This document shows positions 53,770 to 62,459 of a DNA stretch of 64,000 nt, piece by piece. Made by a program: the position numbers and the translations under genes. The stretch comes from Palsa-147 sp036513895 (GTDB lineage Bacteria; Acidobacteriota; Terriglobia; Acidiferrales; UBA7541), in contig DATBYF010000061.1 in NCBI GenBank assembly GCA_036513895.1, forward strand, positions 48,230 to 112,229, written 5' to 3'. The first letter of the stretch is position 1, and every line of letters begins with the position of its first letter. The notes beneath the pieces were generated by a model, which worked only from the letters and a program-made list of their open reading frames with translations, ran no database searches and was not told the origin of the DNA.

Positions 53770-53793
53770 GGCTCCGAAGTGGAGTTCGGAGCC
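53770..53793 (-). terminator. Intrinsic terminator
   Basis: Nine-base perfect stem GGCTCCGAA/TTCGGAGCC with a six-base loop. On the minus strand it is followed by TTTTGTTTTT; on the plus strand by TCTTTT. It ends the minus-strand gene 53876-54178. Confidence 0.85.
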
Positions 53794-53875
53794 TCTTTTC
53801 GGCCGGTTCAAAGATCGAAATCCTTGGGGGTTCGACCGAGGCTTCTATATATACCGGGAAGCCGCCGGAGGAAAA

Positions 53876-54178
53876 CTATCTATTTTCGGAAAGAGTGTCA
53901 GGGAAGCCGAGCTGCTCCATCAAGTCGGTGAGCCTTTGCAGGTCTTCTCCGGTCTTCTGAATGTCATTCACAAGCTCGCCTAAGCCCTTATAGTTTCTGA
54001 GCGCCGCATCGTCTCCATCAAACGCAATCGTCTCGGGGCGGTCTCGCAAAATTCTGGCGAACCCTTCCAGGGCCCTCGCCACCGTCTCACCCTTGTGCCG
54101 CAGCAATGCATACTTGTGCCGCGCATCAATAAATTCCAGCGGCGCGCGCGCCTTCTTTTCTTGATCCTCTGCGCTCAT
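53876..54178 (-). CDS. Hypothetical helical protein
   Basis: 100 aa, no TM, charged and helical: SAEDQEKKARAPLEFIDARHKYALLRHKGETVARALEGFARILRDRPETIAFDGDDAALRNYKGLGELVNDIQKTGEDLQRLTDLMEQLGFPD. The C-terminal helix is coiled-coil-like. A start-supporting SD is not clear. No recognised family. It is followed by the terminator at 53770-53793. Confidence 0.5.
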   Translation of the reverse strand: MSAEDQEKKARAPLEFIDARHKYALLRHKGETVARALEGFARILRDRPETIAFDGDDAALRNYKGLGELVNDIQKTGEDLQRLTDLMEQLGFPDTLSENR

Positions 54179-54316
54179 TACAACCCCCCGCCAGCGCCTA
54201 GTATGACCTGGGTACGTTATCAGAGTATAACGATACCAAAATTCGGTACGCCAGCGTACAAAAATCTGAAACTGAAACTGAAACTAAACAACCCCAGTTA
54301 ACCAAACGACTAGTTT

Positions 54317-55223
54317 CATCCCGAACAAAGTGAGGGATCTGCAGTTCAAATGGAATCCCTCTTGTTGCGCGCCTTCAAACCAAGAGGAATGGCTCTCTTC
54401 CGCTTTGCCTTTCGGTGGCAGCCCCCGCATTCATGCGGGGGAGGAGCGCTTCAGCGCTCCGAAAGACGTCGCGCTCGCGATCACGCGCTTTAGCGCTGGT
54501 CCCGCAGTTCGTGCGGAAAGGCTCAATTGCCTCTAGTCACGTTGAATTGAGGTTGTCATCTCGAGCGAAGCGAGGGATCCGCAGTTCGGATGGAATCCCT
54601 CTTGTTGCGCGCCTTCAAACCAAGAGGGATGGCGCTCTTCGGTTTTCCCTTTCGGTGGCAGCCTCCGCATTTATGCGGGGGGAGGAGCGCTTCAGCGCTC
54701 CGGAAGGAGTCGTGCTCGCGATTACGCGCTTTAGCGCTGGTCCCGCAGTTCGTGCGGAAAGGCTCAATTGCCTCTAGTCACGTTGAATTGAGAGATTGTC
54801 ATCCGAGCGAAGCGAGGGATCCGCAGTTCAAATGGAACCCCTCTTGTTGCGAGCCTTCAAAGCAAGAGGGACGGCGCTCTTCGGTTTTGCCTTTCGGTGG
54901 CAGCCTCCGCATTCATACGGGGGAGGAGCGCTTCAGCGCTCCGAAAGACGTCGCGCTCGCGATCACGCGCTTTAGCGCTGGTCCCGCAGTTCGTGCGGAA
55001 AGGCTCAATTGCCTCTAGTCCCTTGAATTGAGAGATTGTCATCCGAACAAGCTAGGGATCCGCAGCTCAAATGGAATCCCTCTTGTTGCGAGCCTTCAAA
55101 CCAAGAGAGACGGCGCTCTTCGGTTTTGCCTTTCGGTGGCAGCCTCCGCATTTATGCGGGGGAGGAGCGCTTCAGCGCTCCGGAAGGAGTCGTGCTCGCG
55201 ATTACGCGCTTTAGCGCTGGCCC
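54317..55223. repeat. Four-copy tandem repeat, ~240 bp unit, hairpin-rich
   Basis: Units start at 54317, 54557, 54800 and 55040 (spacing 240, 243, 240); the last is cut near 55223. Each holds CATC-CGAGCGAAGCGAGGGAT, hairpin GGAGCGC-TTCA-GCGCTCC, CCGCA-TTC-ATGCGG, GCGCTTTAGCGC and CCGCAGTTCGTGCGG. In the second half units 1 and 3 share CCGAAAGACG while 2 and 4 share CCGGAAGGAG, whereas the first half groups 1/2 and 3/4 (GCGCGCC vs GCGAGCC). The GAGCGAAGCGAGGGAT core resembles a repeat common between genes of acidobacterial-type genomes. Confidence 0.85.
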
Positions 55224-55293
55224 GCGAGAAATCTTGCCCCAATCAATCCGTCGGCGAGGATTCGGGGGACGCCCTTGCGCACCCCCATCTTTT

Positions 55294-55506
55294 ATGGACA
55301 ATGTGGCCCGAGCAGAAAACGAGGCCAAGCAGTTGCTGCTCCTGATTGACACCGCCAAAACCGGCAAAATCTCCAAGCAGGAATGGATGAGCTTCATGGA
55401 AGCAGAATTCAACAGGCTCGACGTAAAAAAGGACGGCGAGCTCGACGTCAAAGAACTAACGCAATCGCGACTCCGCGTGAGCCGCTTCGGAAGCGTGGGC
55501 AAGTAG
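55294..55506 (+). pseudogene. EF-hand protein, 5' end lost to the repeat array
   Basis: 70 aa frame ending in two EF-hand loops: DTAKTGKISKQEW and DVKKDGELDVKEL, the second with all Ca-binding positions. Relatives carry an N-terminal signal peptide and Pro-rich segment before this region; here the sequence upstream is the repeat array instead. The ATG at 55294 has no SD, so it is probably a truncated, non-functional copy. Its end overlaps the minus-strand gene 55448-56203. Confidence 0.65.
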
Positions 55507-56203
55507 CCGCGTGTCTCTTTAATCTTCGTGGGTGCCTCTCGTGGCTGTTAGTCTCCGTAACTACAGTTATGGGGGAACAAATGTCGGTGCAATCTGGCAG
55601 GACGAGTGTCAGACGTTCATCCCATGTCCGACTTGCATCAACTCTGCATTGGAGTACATATCGATACTCCTTGTCCTCTTCATGCAATTTGTGCTTTTGA
55701 GAATACGTCAAATGCGGTGGCGCGATCAGGTATTCATCTGCGTCGCTCAATTCATCTTTTGTATACTCCACGGGAGCAACAAAAGCGCAGCCCTCGAGAG
55801 CGAGGTCGTGGCTCTGCCATGCGGCCTTTACCCGTTCCAGCAGCACGAATGGGCTGCTGATCCGGACCAAGAATCGACCGTATCTACTCGCCAATCTACA
55901 TGTATCCGCTTCGGGGTGCGAGGCGCAGAGGACGTAGTAGCGATTAAGAGAAAAAAACGTGGAGTGGATGTTCTGATCGGACTTTGAGACCGCAATTGCC
56001 CGGCGAGTGTACTTTCCAATGATGAGTTGAGGAGCTTTCCGGCTGAAATACACTGAGGCATGCCCTTCACTCTCGTCCCGGCGTGAATCTTCGATTTTCC
56101 TGTAAAATTCGAGAACTCCAAATCTAAGCTTACCCGTTATAAACTCGTGAGCGAACTCTTCCTTATCAAAGAGCCTGACGAGGCTACTGGGGACGTGAAC
56201 CAT
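55448..56203 (-). CDS. Unknown protein with a read-through C-terminus
   Basis: 251 aa. The central part (FAHEFITGKLRFGVLEFYRKIEDSRRDESEGH, NRYYVLCASHPEADTCRLASRYGRFLVRIS and QKHKLHEEDKEYRYVLQ) reads like a uniform globular domain, with an E.EYR motif like that of DUF2971 proteins. The last ~35 residues (ERHPRRLKRHAATCPRFRSGSR) are antisense to the EF-hand gene and unlike the rest, suggesting that the original stop was lost. Start ATG at 56203. Accessory-type gene, function unknown. Confidence 0.55.
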   Translation of the reverse strand: MVHVPSSLVRLFDKEEFAHEFITGKLRFGVLEFYRKIEDSRRDESEGHASVYFSRKAPQLIIGKYTRRAIAVSKSDQNIHSTFFSLNRYYVLCASHPEADTCRLASRYGRFLVRISSPFVLLERVKAAWQSHDLALEGCAFVAPVEYTKDELSDADEYLIAPPHLTYSQKHKLHEEDKEYRYVLQCRVDASRTWDERLTLVLPDCTDICSPITVVTETNSHERHPRRLKRHAATCPRFRSGSRGVAIALVL

Positions 56204-56265
56204 GCGTGGCCCTTCCTTGACATGGACGTTGCTGCGAACCTTTAATACCAGCCAGAGGAACCAAC

Positions 56266-56862
56266 ATGAAAGTCGCAGCTCTACCTTTTGTGGTGATGTG
56301 TGCCGTCATCATGGTTTTACCGTCCGCTGGAGTTGCCATGGGGCAAAGCAACATTGCGGGTCAGAGCGCAACACCCTCGAGAGAGGAACTCGCGAAACTC
56401 CAAGCTACCATGCCTTCCGACGAGGAGATTTCCGAACTGCTTGCGAAAGCCGATGAAAAGGTTTCCGTCTTTGAGCAGGCGGTGAGATTAGCGAAACCTT
56501 TCTTAGATAAAATCGATACAAAATACGCGACAAATTACTTGGATGCGGCCTCGACTGCCCACTATCTTATTCAAGCCACAAACAAGAATGGCACATCGGC
56601 TTACCGCCTTGTGGGGGTGTTGACGACACTCGATGATCTGAGCTACGACGCGGCTACGGGTAGCGTTTTCCTTATGGGGATGAACGCTGGCCATACCGAG
56701 CAAGGGAAATCGCCCGATCTGGCCGCGCAAGGGGCTTTGATTACGTTAACCGCCTCTGGCACCGCTTGTAATGACATCGCCGCTTTGTTGATGCACGCAA
56801 CTCTACGATTTGTTGATGTCGAGGAAAAACTTCTAGGTATGCTTCTGCCTAAGGACAGCTGA
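56266..56862 (+). CDS. Secreted hypothetical protein
   Basis: 198 aa with a signal peptide (LPFVVMCAVIMVLPSAGVAMGQ, cleavage near 26). The mature part is helical: REELAKLQATMPSDEEISELLAKADEKVSVFEQAVRLAKPFLDKIDTKYATNYLDAASTAHYLIQATNKN, then a Gly/Thr-rich hydrophobic half. AGAGGAACC precedes ATG56266. I do not recognise the family. Divergent from the preceding gene. Confidence 0.6.
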   Translation: MKVAALPFVVMCAVIMVLPSAGVAMGQSNIAGQSATPSREELAKLQATMPSDEEISELLAKADEKVSVFEQAVRLAKPFLDKIDTKYATNYLDAASTAHYLIQATNKNGTSAYRLVGVLTTLDDLSYDAATGSVFLMGMNAGHTEQGKSPDLAAQGALITLTASGTACNDIAALLMHATLRFVDVEEKLLGMLLPKDS

Positions 56863-56901
56863 CGCTTGACGGGCAGCTTCAGGCACGAAAGGAGAGTAAA
56901 T

Positions 56902-57148
56902 ATGGCCCTAGCAAGGTGCGAAACGCACGGCAACCCAATAAGGTCAACGCGGGAACGTCTACCTTCCAACGCCGCTGTTTCCAGATGGTTACCCAAACAG
57001 TGGGGTGATATGCGGTTCGACCGGATGCGAGAAGCCGGCGAAGTTATGGGTAGTCAAGAGCGAGATGGACGGCTATCAGAACGGGCAGAGAGTTTTCGGA
57101 TTTGGGAGACCGCCCATAAACTTTGTCAAGGTTCGCGTGCAGGATTAA
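56902..57148 (+). pseudogene. Small Cys-containing protein, frameshifted
   Basis: GAAAGGAGAG precedes ATG56902 and MALARCETHGNP. After about residue 20 the original frame continues in the +1 frame: GYPNSGVICGSTGCEKPAKLWVV ... GYQNGQRVFGFGRPPINFVKVRVQD, ending at TAA57148. The frame-0 read-through to 57195 has no sensible content. The +1 reading has two Cys in a CxxxxC knuckle (ICGSTGCEK) after an N-terminal CETHG, so it was a small zinc-binding-type protein of about 81 aa. One base was lost or gained between 56930 and 56955, or there is an assembly error. Confidence 0.75.
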
Positions 57149-57204
57149 GCTCCAAATTGAGAGACGCGCAACGCAGCCGTATCGATTCGTTATAAGGGGT
57201 TACG

Positions 57205-57876
57205 ATGAATGGCTTTGCGTCGGCAGGTAGCAAGCGCTGGTTGCAGATTGCCGTCAATCGGAAGCCGCAACTTCTCCTGAGTGCTCTCCGGCGAAGCGGA
57301 GCGATTGGGCCAAGGACCTCAATTCGCTGGCAGTCCCCACTCGAAGCCGACGGCTTTCAAGAATATCGGGACACGGCGGCGCTCGATAAAGCGGGGATCG
57401 CCGACCCGAAAACGCCTCTTAAGGGCTTTTGGCCAGCTCGCGGGCCCGTTTGGGACGCAGTAGGGATTACCTCCGAAAACGATCCCCTCTTTGTCGAAGC
57501 GAAGGCCCACATTTCGGAAGCAGCTTCACCAGCGACCAGGGCTTCTTTGACATCGCGGGAGTTGATCGACAAAAGTCTCGGCGAAGCAAGACAGTTCTAC
57601 GCGCCGCGATTCAAGGCGATGTGGAGCAATATGTTCTATCAATACGCGAACCGGCTTGCTCACCAGTATTTCCTGAGACAGGTCAACGATGTGTCGAGTA
57701 CCCTCGTATTCCTCTACTTCGTGAACGCGGATGACATGCTCGGTCCCGAGTCCGAGGAAGAGTGGCGCGGCGCGCTGAAGCTTATCCATGCCGTTCTGGG
57801 TCTGCCGAAAGACCTCAGGTCTTATGGCGTGTTTGATGCGTTTCTGGATGCAAGATTTCTTCAAGACGCAGTCTAA
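57205..57876 (+). CDS. PD-(D/E)XK-like hypothetical protein
   Basis: 223 aa. The stretch GFWPARGPVWDAVGITSENDPLFVEAKAHISE has the D-x(n)-E-x-K layout of restriction-endonuclease-like nucleases (WDAVG then VEAKAH). Flanking segments (WQSPLEADGFQEYRD and FKAMWSNMFYQYANRLAHQYFLRQ) are typical of a family of uncharacterised proteins of this size. AAGGGG precedes ATG57205. It could be a nuclease of a defence or repair system. Nearby accessory genes support recent acquisition. Confidence 0.6.
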   Translation: MNGFASAGSKRWLQIAVNRKPQLLLSALRRSGAIGPRTSIRWQSPLEADGFQEYRDTAALDKAGIADPKTPLKGFWPARGPVWDAVGITSENDPLFVEAKAHISEAASPATRASLTSRELIDKSLGEARQFYAPRFKAMWSNMFYQYANRLAHQYFLRQVNDVSSTLVFLYFVNADDMLGPESEEEWRGALKLIHAVLGLPKDLRSYGVFDAFLDARFLQDAV

Positions 57877-57984
57877 GATCGAACTAAAAGAGTACGGATT
57901 TCCCCCGCAAAATCACTCGCCTCGCGGTGTATACTCCCGCATCCATTTGCAACTGCATTTTATTTTGTTTCGGAGGGGCCGGTT

Positions 57985-58449
57985 TTGGGGCGAGGGCTGG
58001 GAGGCGGTAAATCGAAGAGCGGATCTGCGGCGCCTGCGAAACGATACATCCTCGACCGGCAAGCGGGATTCATTCTTCGCCAGGTGGGCCAGCGGCACAT
58101 CGCAATTTTCACCAAGCGCATGCTCTACGAACTTACGCCGACGCAATTTGCGGCGCTGGCGAAGCTCTACGAAGTGGGGCCATGCTCGCAAAATCGGTTG
58201 GGGCGATTGACGGCGATGGACGCGGCCACCATCAAGGGCGTGATCGATCGCTTGACCAAGCGCGGATTCACGGAGGTGCGCCCGGATTTGCAGGACGCTC
58301 GGCTGTTGATGGTCCACTTGACGGCGCGTGGGCGGAAAATCACCGCGGCGGCGATTCGCGAAGGCGCGAAGATAACCGAGGAAACGCTCGCGCCGCTCTC
58401 GAAAGCCGAGCAGGCGACCTTCCTTAAGTTATTGAAAAGAATGTGTTAA
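57985..58449 (+). CDS. MarR-family transcriptional regulator
   Basis: 154 aa winged-helix regulator: LYELTPTQFAALAKLYEVGPCSQNRLGRLTAMDAATIKGVIDRLTKRGFTEVRPDLQDARLLMVHLTARGRKITA, with the MarR recognition helix (DAATIKGVIDRL) and wing (DLQDARLLMVHLT). Start is TTG57985 preceded by CGGAGGGG. The palindrome TTTGT-N6-ACAAA (58598-58613) between it and the downstream catabolic unit is the likely operator. It presumably senses an aromatic or N-heterocyclic substrate. Confidence 0.9.
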   Translation: MGRGLGGGKSKSGSAAPAKRYILDRQAGFILRQVGQRHIAIFTKRMLYELTPTQFAALAKLYEVGPCSQNRLGRLTAMDAATIKGVIDRLTKRGFTEVRPDLQDARLLMVHLTARGRKITAAAIREGAKITEETLAPLSKAEQATFLKLLKRMC

Positions 58450-58597
58450 GCCCTCGGATTCGGGATATCGGAATGGTTCTTGCTGTGCCAAATCATAATA
58501 AACGCTTTCGTTTCAGCACGTTGCCACCGTCCTCGTCGGAGCCCCGGAGCTAACGCCAGCGTTAACGGAAAGATAACCTGCCTCTTCACAAATGCCG

Positions 58598-58613
58598 TTT
58601 GTTAGTATACAAA
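58598..58613. promoter_or_regulatory. Likely MarR operator
   Basis: 16-bp dyad TTTGT-TAGTAT-ACAAA, 5-bp perfect arms, about 60 bases before the FAD-subunit start at 58672 and downstream of the MarR gene. MarR proteins bind 16-20 bp dyads of this type. Confidence 0.5.
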
Positions 58614-58671
58614 TGATCTCGCGGCGAGCGCCCCGGCCTAAATACAAAAGGTAGCCCTGGACCACCTAGTT

Positions 58672-59514
58672 ATGGCATTTATTCAGCCCGCCAATCTCGA
58701 GGAAGCCGTCAAGGCGCTCGCGGAGACGCGCGGCGTGGTGCTTTCGGGCGGCACGGATTTTTTTCCCGCGCGCGTGGATCGTCCCATCACCGAAACTGTG
58801 ATTGATATTTCGCGCGTGCGCGAGCTGAAGGGAATTTCCATCGAGGCGGAGCGCATTCTCATCGGCGGCAGGACTACCTGGAGCGAAATTGCCAGCGCGC
58901 CGCTGCCGCGAGGCTTCGACGGATTGAAGAGCGCGGCGCGCGAAATCGGCGGAATCCAAATTCAAAATTTCGGCACGGTGGCGGGGAATCTTTGCAACGC
59001 GTCGCCGGCCGCGGATAGTGTGCCGCCGCTCTTGACGCTCGATGCCGAGGTGCAGCTTGCTTCCGCGTCGGGGACACGCACGCTGCCGCTCGCCGATTTT
59101 ATTTTGGGCAATCGCAAGACGGCGCGGCGCGTGGATGAAATTTTGACGAGTGTTGTCGTGCCGCGGCGGCTCGGGGATGCCGCGTCGTCATTTTTGAAAC
59201 TTGGCGCGCGGCGCTATCTGGTGATTTCGATTGTGATGGTCGCGGTAATGATTCTTGTCGACGATGGCGGCTGTGTTGCTGAGGCGCGCATCGCCGTGGG
59301 CTCGTGTTCGGCGCAGGCGCGGCGTCTGCCTCGATTGGAAGAATCGCTTGTTGGCGCTGCGGCACGTCCCGGGCTCGGAAAATTAGCCGCGGCCACGCAT
59401 CTGGCTGGCGCGCTCGCGCCGATTGACGATGTGCGTGCGACCGCCGAGTATCGCCGCGATGCTTCGCTCACTTTGGTTCAGCGCGCCATTGATGCATGCG
59501 TGGGAGCCGCATAA
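58672..59514 (+). CDS. FAD-binding subunit of a xanthine dehydrogenase-family enzyme
   Basis: 280 aa CoxM/XdhB-like flavoprotein. FAD-binding: VLSGGTDFFPAR and FGTVAGNLCNASPAAD (the Gly-Asn-Leu-Cys-Asn/pyrophosphate loop), and the C-terminal CO-dehydrogenase flavoprotein domain (GARRYLVISIVMVAV, RIAVGSCSAQARRL). It transfers electrons from the [2Fe-2S] clusters of the next protein to NAD(P) or another acceptor. Two bases separate its stop from the next ATG. Confidence 0.93.
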   Translation: MAFIQPANLEEAVKALAETRGVVLSGGTDFFPARVDRPITETVIDISRVRELKGISIEAERILIGGRTTWSEIASAPLPRGFDGLKSAAREIGGIQIQNFGTVAGNLCNASPAADSVPPLLTLDAEVQLASASGTRTLPLADFILGNRKTARRVDEILTSVVVPRRLGDAASSFLKLGARRYLVISIVMVAVMILVDDGGCVAEARIAVGSCSAQARRLPRLEESLVGAAARPGLGKLAAATHLAGALAPIDDVRATAEYRRDASLTLVQRAIDACVGAA

Positions 59515-59516
59515 AC

Positions 59517-62459
59517 ATGGGCGATCTAGCGGCGCCGGTTACCTCCGCGATCGTCTCCCCGATTGTATTCAAGCTGAATGGCAAGCGGACTGTGGTGCGC
59601 GTGCCGCCGATTACGCGCCTCTCGAAAGTGCTGCGCGATGAGCTGGGCCTGACGGGAACGAAAGTCGGGTGCGATGCGGGCGATTGCGGCGCATGCACCG
59701 TTCTGATCGACGGCAAAGCGGCGTGCTCGTGCTTGATTGCCGTCGGCCAGTTGAATAATGCCCAGCTTGATGGTGGCCAGCTTCCTAGTTCTCAGCTTGA
59801 TGGCGCCGCGACGGAAGTGACCACGATCGAAGGGCTCGGCGGCTACTCCGCAAATTTCGAAAAGCTGAGCGCCGCATTTCTGCAACATGGCGCGGCGCAG
59901 TGCGGCATTTGCACGCCCGGGATGCTCGTGTCGGCGACGGCGCTGCTCGAATCGAATTCCGCGCCCGATGAGACGCAGGTGCTCGATGCGCTCGGCGGCG
60001 TCCTCTGCCGTTGCACCGGCTATCGCAAAATTATTTCCGCCGTGCTCGCGGCTTCGACGAACTCGACTGCAGCGGCCGGCGTCGCGCGCGAAATCAGCGG
60101 CACCGCAGTCAGTGGAACTGAAATTCACGACGCCGAATCGCGCCACCTCCCAATCCACCAGGATGCCACGGTGCCGCGACAGAATTCGCCCGGCGCAGTC
60201 GGCGATCGCGTCGCACGCGTGGACGGCGCGCGCAAAATCAACGGCACCGAAATCTACGGCGCCGACGAAGCCCCCGCCGGCGCTCTGACGCTCCGCGTAG
60301 TCCGCAGCCCATACAATCACGCCCGCTTCCACTTCGGCGATTTCGAAGCATTCCTAGCCAGCCATCCCGGTATCCACGCGGTATTCACCGCCAAAGACGT
60401 CCCCGGCAAGAATAATTACGGCGTAATTCCCGATTATGCCGACCAGCCGGTATTCGCAGTAGACGCCGCGCGATTTCGCGGCGAAGCAGTAGCGGCGATT
60501 GTCGGCGACGCGGATGCGATCGCCGAATTCGATTTGGCCAGCTTTCCCGTCGAATGGGAAGAATTACCCGCCCTAACTACCATCGAATCAGCGCTCGACG
60601 CAGATGCGCCGCTCGTGCACGCCAATCGCCCAGGCAACGTGCTCGTTCGCGGCCGCGTGGTACGCGGCGACGTCGACGCCGCGCTGCGCGACGCCGACGT
60701 AGTCGCCAACCTCGAAGTTGCGACAGGATTTGTAGAACACGCCTGCATCGAACCCGAGTCCGGCTTCGCGCGGCGCGTTGGCGATCGCATCGAAGTGCAA
60801 TCTTGCACGCAGGCGCCGTACATGGCGCGAAAAGATATCGCGGCGATTCTTGGAATTTCTGAAAGCTCGGTGCGAATTTTGCCGACGGCGGTCGGCGGCG
60901 GCTTCGGAACGAAGCTCGATCTTTCCGTGCAGCCATTTCTTGCGTTGGCGGCGTGGCATCTGCGGAGGCCGGTGCGAATGATTTATTCGCGGCCTGAATC
61001 GATCATGGCGACGACGAAACGGCATCCCTCGCGAATTCGCGCGCGAGCGGGAGCGAAACGCGATGGAACGCTGGTCGCGATGGATTTTCAGGCGGATTTC
61101 AATACGGGCGCGTACGCATCGTGGGGGCCGACGGTGGCGTTTCGTGTGCCGATTCACGCGTCGGGGCCGTACAAAGTTCCGAACTACCGCGCTCTCACGC
61201 GCGCGATTCACACGCATCTTGTTCCCGCGGGAGCGTTCCGTGGATTTGGAGTGCCGCAGGGGACCGTGGCGCAGGAACAACTTTACGACGAGCTTGCGGA
61301 AAAAGTTGGAATGGATCCGCTGGAATTTCGAATTTTGAATGCGCTCGACGATGAAAGTCCCACCGTTACCGGGCAGACTTTTGGCAGCGGCGTGGGGATT
61401 CGCGAATGTTTTGAGGCACTGCGTTCGAAATGGATTGCGTCGCGCGCGTGTGCGGAAGCTGCGAACGCCGCGGCACAAGATTCGATCCGCCGTGGAGTGG
61501 GCGTTGCGGGGATGTGGTATGGATGCGGCAATACTTCGCTGCCGAATCCTTCGACGATGCGCGTGGGCTTGAAGCGCGATGGACGGATTGCGCTGCATCA
61601 AGGTGCGGTAGACATTGGGCAGGGCTCGGCGACCGTTGTAACGCAGATTTGTGCGGAGGCGGTCGGCGCGCCGCTAAAACAATTCGATTTGGTTCCAGCG
61701 GATACGGATGTGACTCCGGACTGCGGAAAAACATCGGCATCGCGGCAGACATTTGTTTCAGGCACCGCGGCGAGTATGGCGGGAGTGGAATTACGAAAGG
61801 CGATTTTGCGGATTGCGAATGCGTGCGAGTGCGCGCAAATTGAATTTGGACACGGCGCGATTACGATCGAGGAGCGCGGCGAGCGCCGCAGAATTTCTCT
61901 TGCAGATTTGCCTCTCGACGCGCGAGGTTACGTTGCTTCGGCGGAAGCGACATTCGATCCTCCCACGAGCCCGCTCAATTCTGACGGTCAGGGGAATCCT
62001 TACGCGTTGTACGGCTTTGGCGCGCACATGGCGGAAGTCAGCGTGGACATGGAGCTCGGAACGGTTCAAGTCCTAAAAATTACTGCCGCACACGATGTGG
62101 GACGCGCGATCAATCCGACGCTCGTTGAAGGACAAATCGAAGGCGGTGCGGCCCAAGGACTTGGATTTGCGCTGATGGAAGAATTTTTTCCGGGCAAAGG
62201 AGAGAATTTGCACGACTATCTGATTCCGTCCGCCGGAGATATTCCTCCCGTCGAATCGATATTGATTGAAGATCCCTCACCGATCGGCCCATTTGGCGCT
62301 AAGGGTGTGGGCGAGCAAGCGCTGATTCCCACGGCGCCTGCAATTTTGAACGCGATTTACCACGCGACAGGCGTGCGCATTCATCGAATTCCGGCGACGC
62401 CGGATCGCGTGCGCGCGGAAATTCTTGCCGCGGCTGCTGCTGGAGTTCGCAATGGCTGA
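59517..62459 (+). CDS. Fused [2Fe-2S] + molybdopterin xanthine dehydrogenase-type subunit
   Basis: 980 aa. Residues ~10-170 are the iron-sulfur subunit (CDAGDCGACTVLIDGKAACSC; CGICTPGMLVSA; GGVLCRCTGYRKI); from about 225 the protein is a full molybdopterin-binding subunit (AVGGGFGTKLDLSVQPFLA, VPAGAFRGFGVPQGTVAQEQ, VDIGQGSATVVTQICAEA and the catalytic-Glu region GPFGAKGVGEQALIPTAPA). Normally the Fe-S domain is separate or fused to FAD. A 17-residue insertion (GQLNNAQLDGGQLPSSQLDG, repeat-like) lies between the two Fe-S domains. Met59517 is preferred over 59496. The stop overlaps the next gene. Confidence 0.92.
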   Translation: MGDLAAPVTSAIVSPIVFKLNGKRTVVRVPPITRLSKVLRDELGLTGTKVGCDAGDCGACTVLIDGKAACSCLIAVGQLNNAQLDGGQLPSSQLDGAATEVTTIEGLGGYSANFEKLSAAFLQHGAAQCGICTPGMLVSATALLESNSAPDETQVLDALGGVLCRCTGYRKIISAVLAASTNSTAAAGVAREISGTAVSGTEIHDAESRHLPIHQDATVPRQNSPGAVGDRVARVDGARKINGTEIYGADEAPAGALTLRVVRSPYNHARFHFGDFEAFLASHPGIHAVFTAKDVPGKNNYGVIPDYADQPVFAVDAARFRGEAVAAIVGDADAIAEFDLASFPVEWEELPALTTIESALDADAPLVHANRPGNVLVRGRVVRGDVDAALRDADVVANLEVATGFVEHACIEPESGFARRVGDRIEVQSCTQAPYMARKDIAAILGISESSVRILPTAVGGGFGTKLDLSVQPFLALAAWHLRRPVRMIYSRPESIMATTKRHPSRIRARAGAKRDGTLVAMDFQADFNTGAYASWGPTVAFRVPIHASGPYKVPNYRALTRAIHTHLVPAGAFRGFGVPQGTVAQEQLYDELAEKVGMDPLEFRILNALDDESPTVTGQTFGSGVGIRECFEALRSKWIASRACAEAANAAAQDSIRRGVGVAGMWYGCGNTSLPNPSTMRVGLKRDGRIALHQGAVDIGQGSATVVTQICAEAVGAPLKQFDLVPADTDVTPDCGKTSASRQTFVSGTAASMAGVELRKAILRIANACECAQIEFGHGAITIEERGERRRISLADLPLDARGYVASAEATFDPPTSPLNSDGQGNPYALYGFGAHMAEVSVDMELGTVQVLKITAAHDVGRAINPTLVEGQIEGGAAQGLGFALMEEFFPGKGENLHDYLIPSAGDIPPVESILIEDPSPIGPFGAKGVGEQALIPTAPAILNAIYHATGVRIHRIPATPDRVRAEILAAAAAGVRNG

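Noticed and set aside
54330..55506. Open frames through the 240-bp repeats
   Set aside because: They follow the repeat, are hairpin-rich, and lack SD sequences. The unit length being near a multiple of three explains the repeated frame.
60588..61601. Long minus-strand frame inside the fused oxidoreductase
   Set aside because: Arg- and His-rich, typical antisense shadow of a GC-rich gene.
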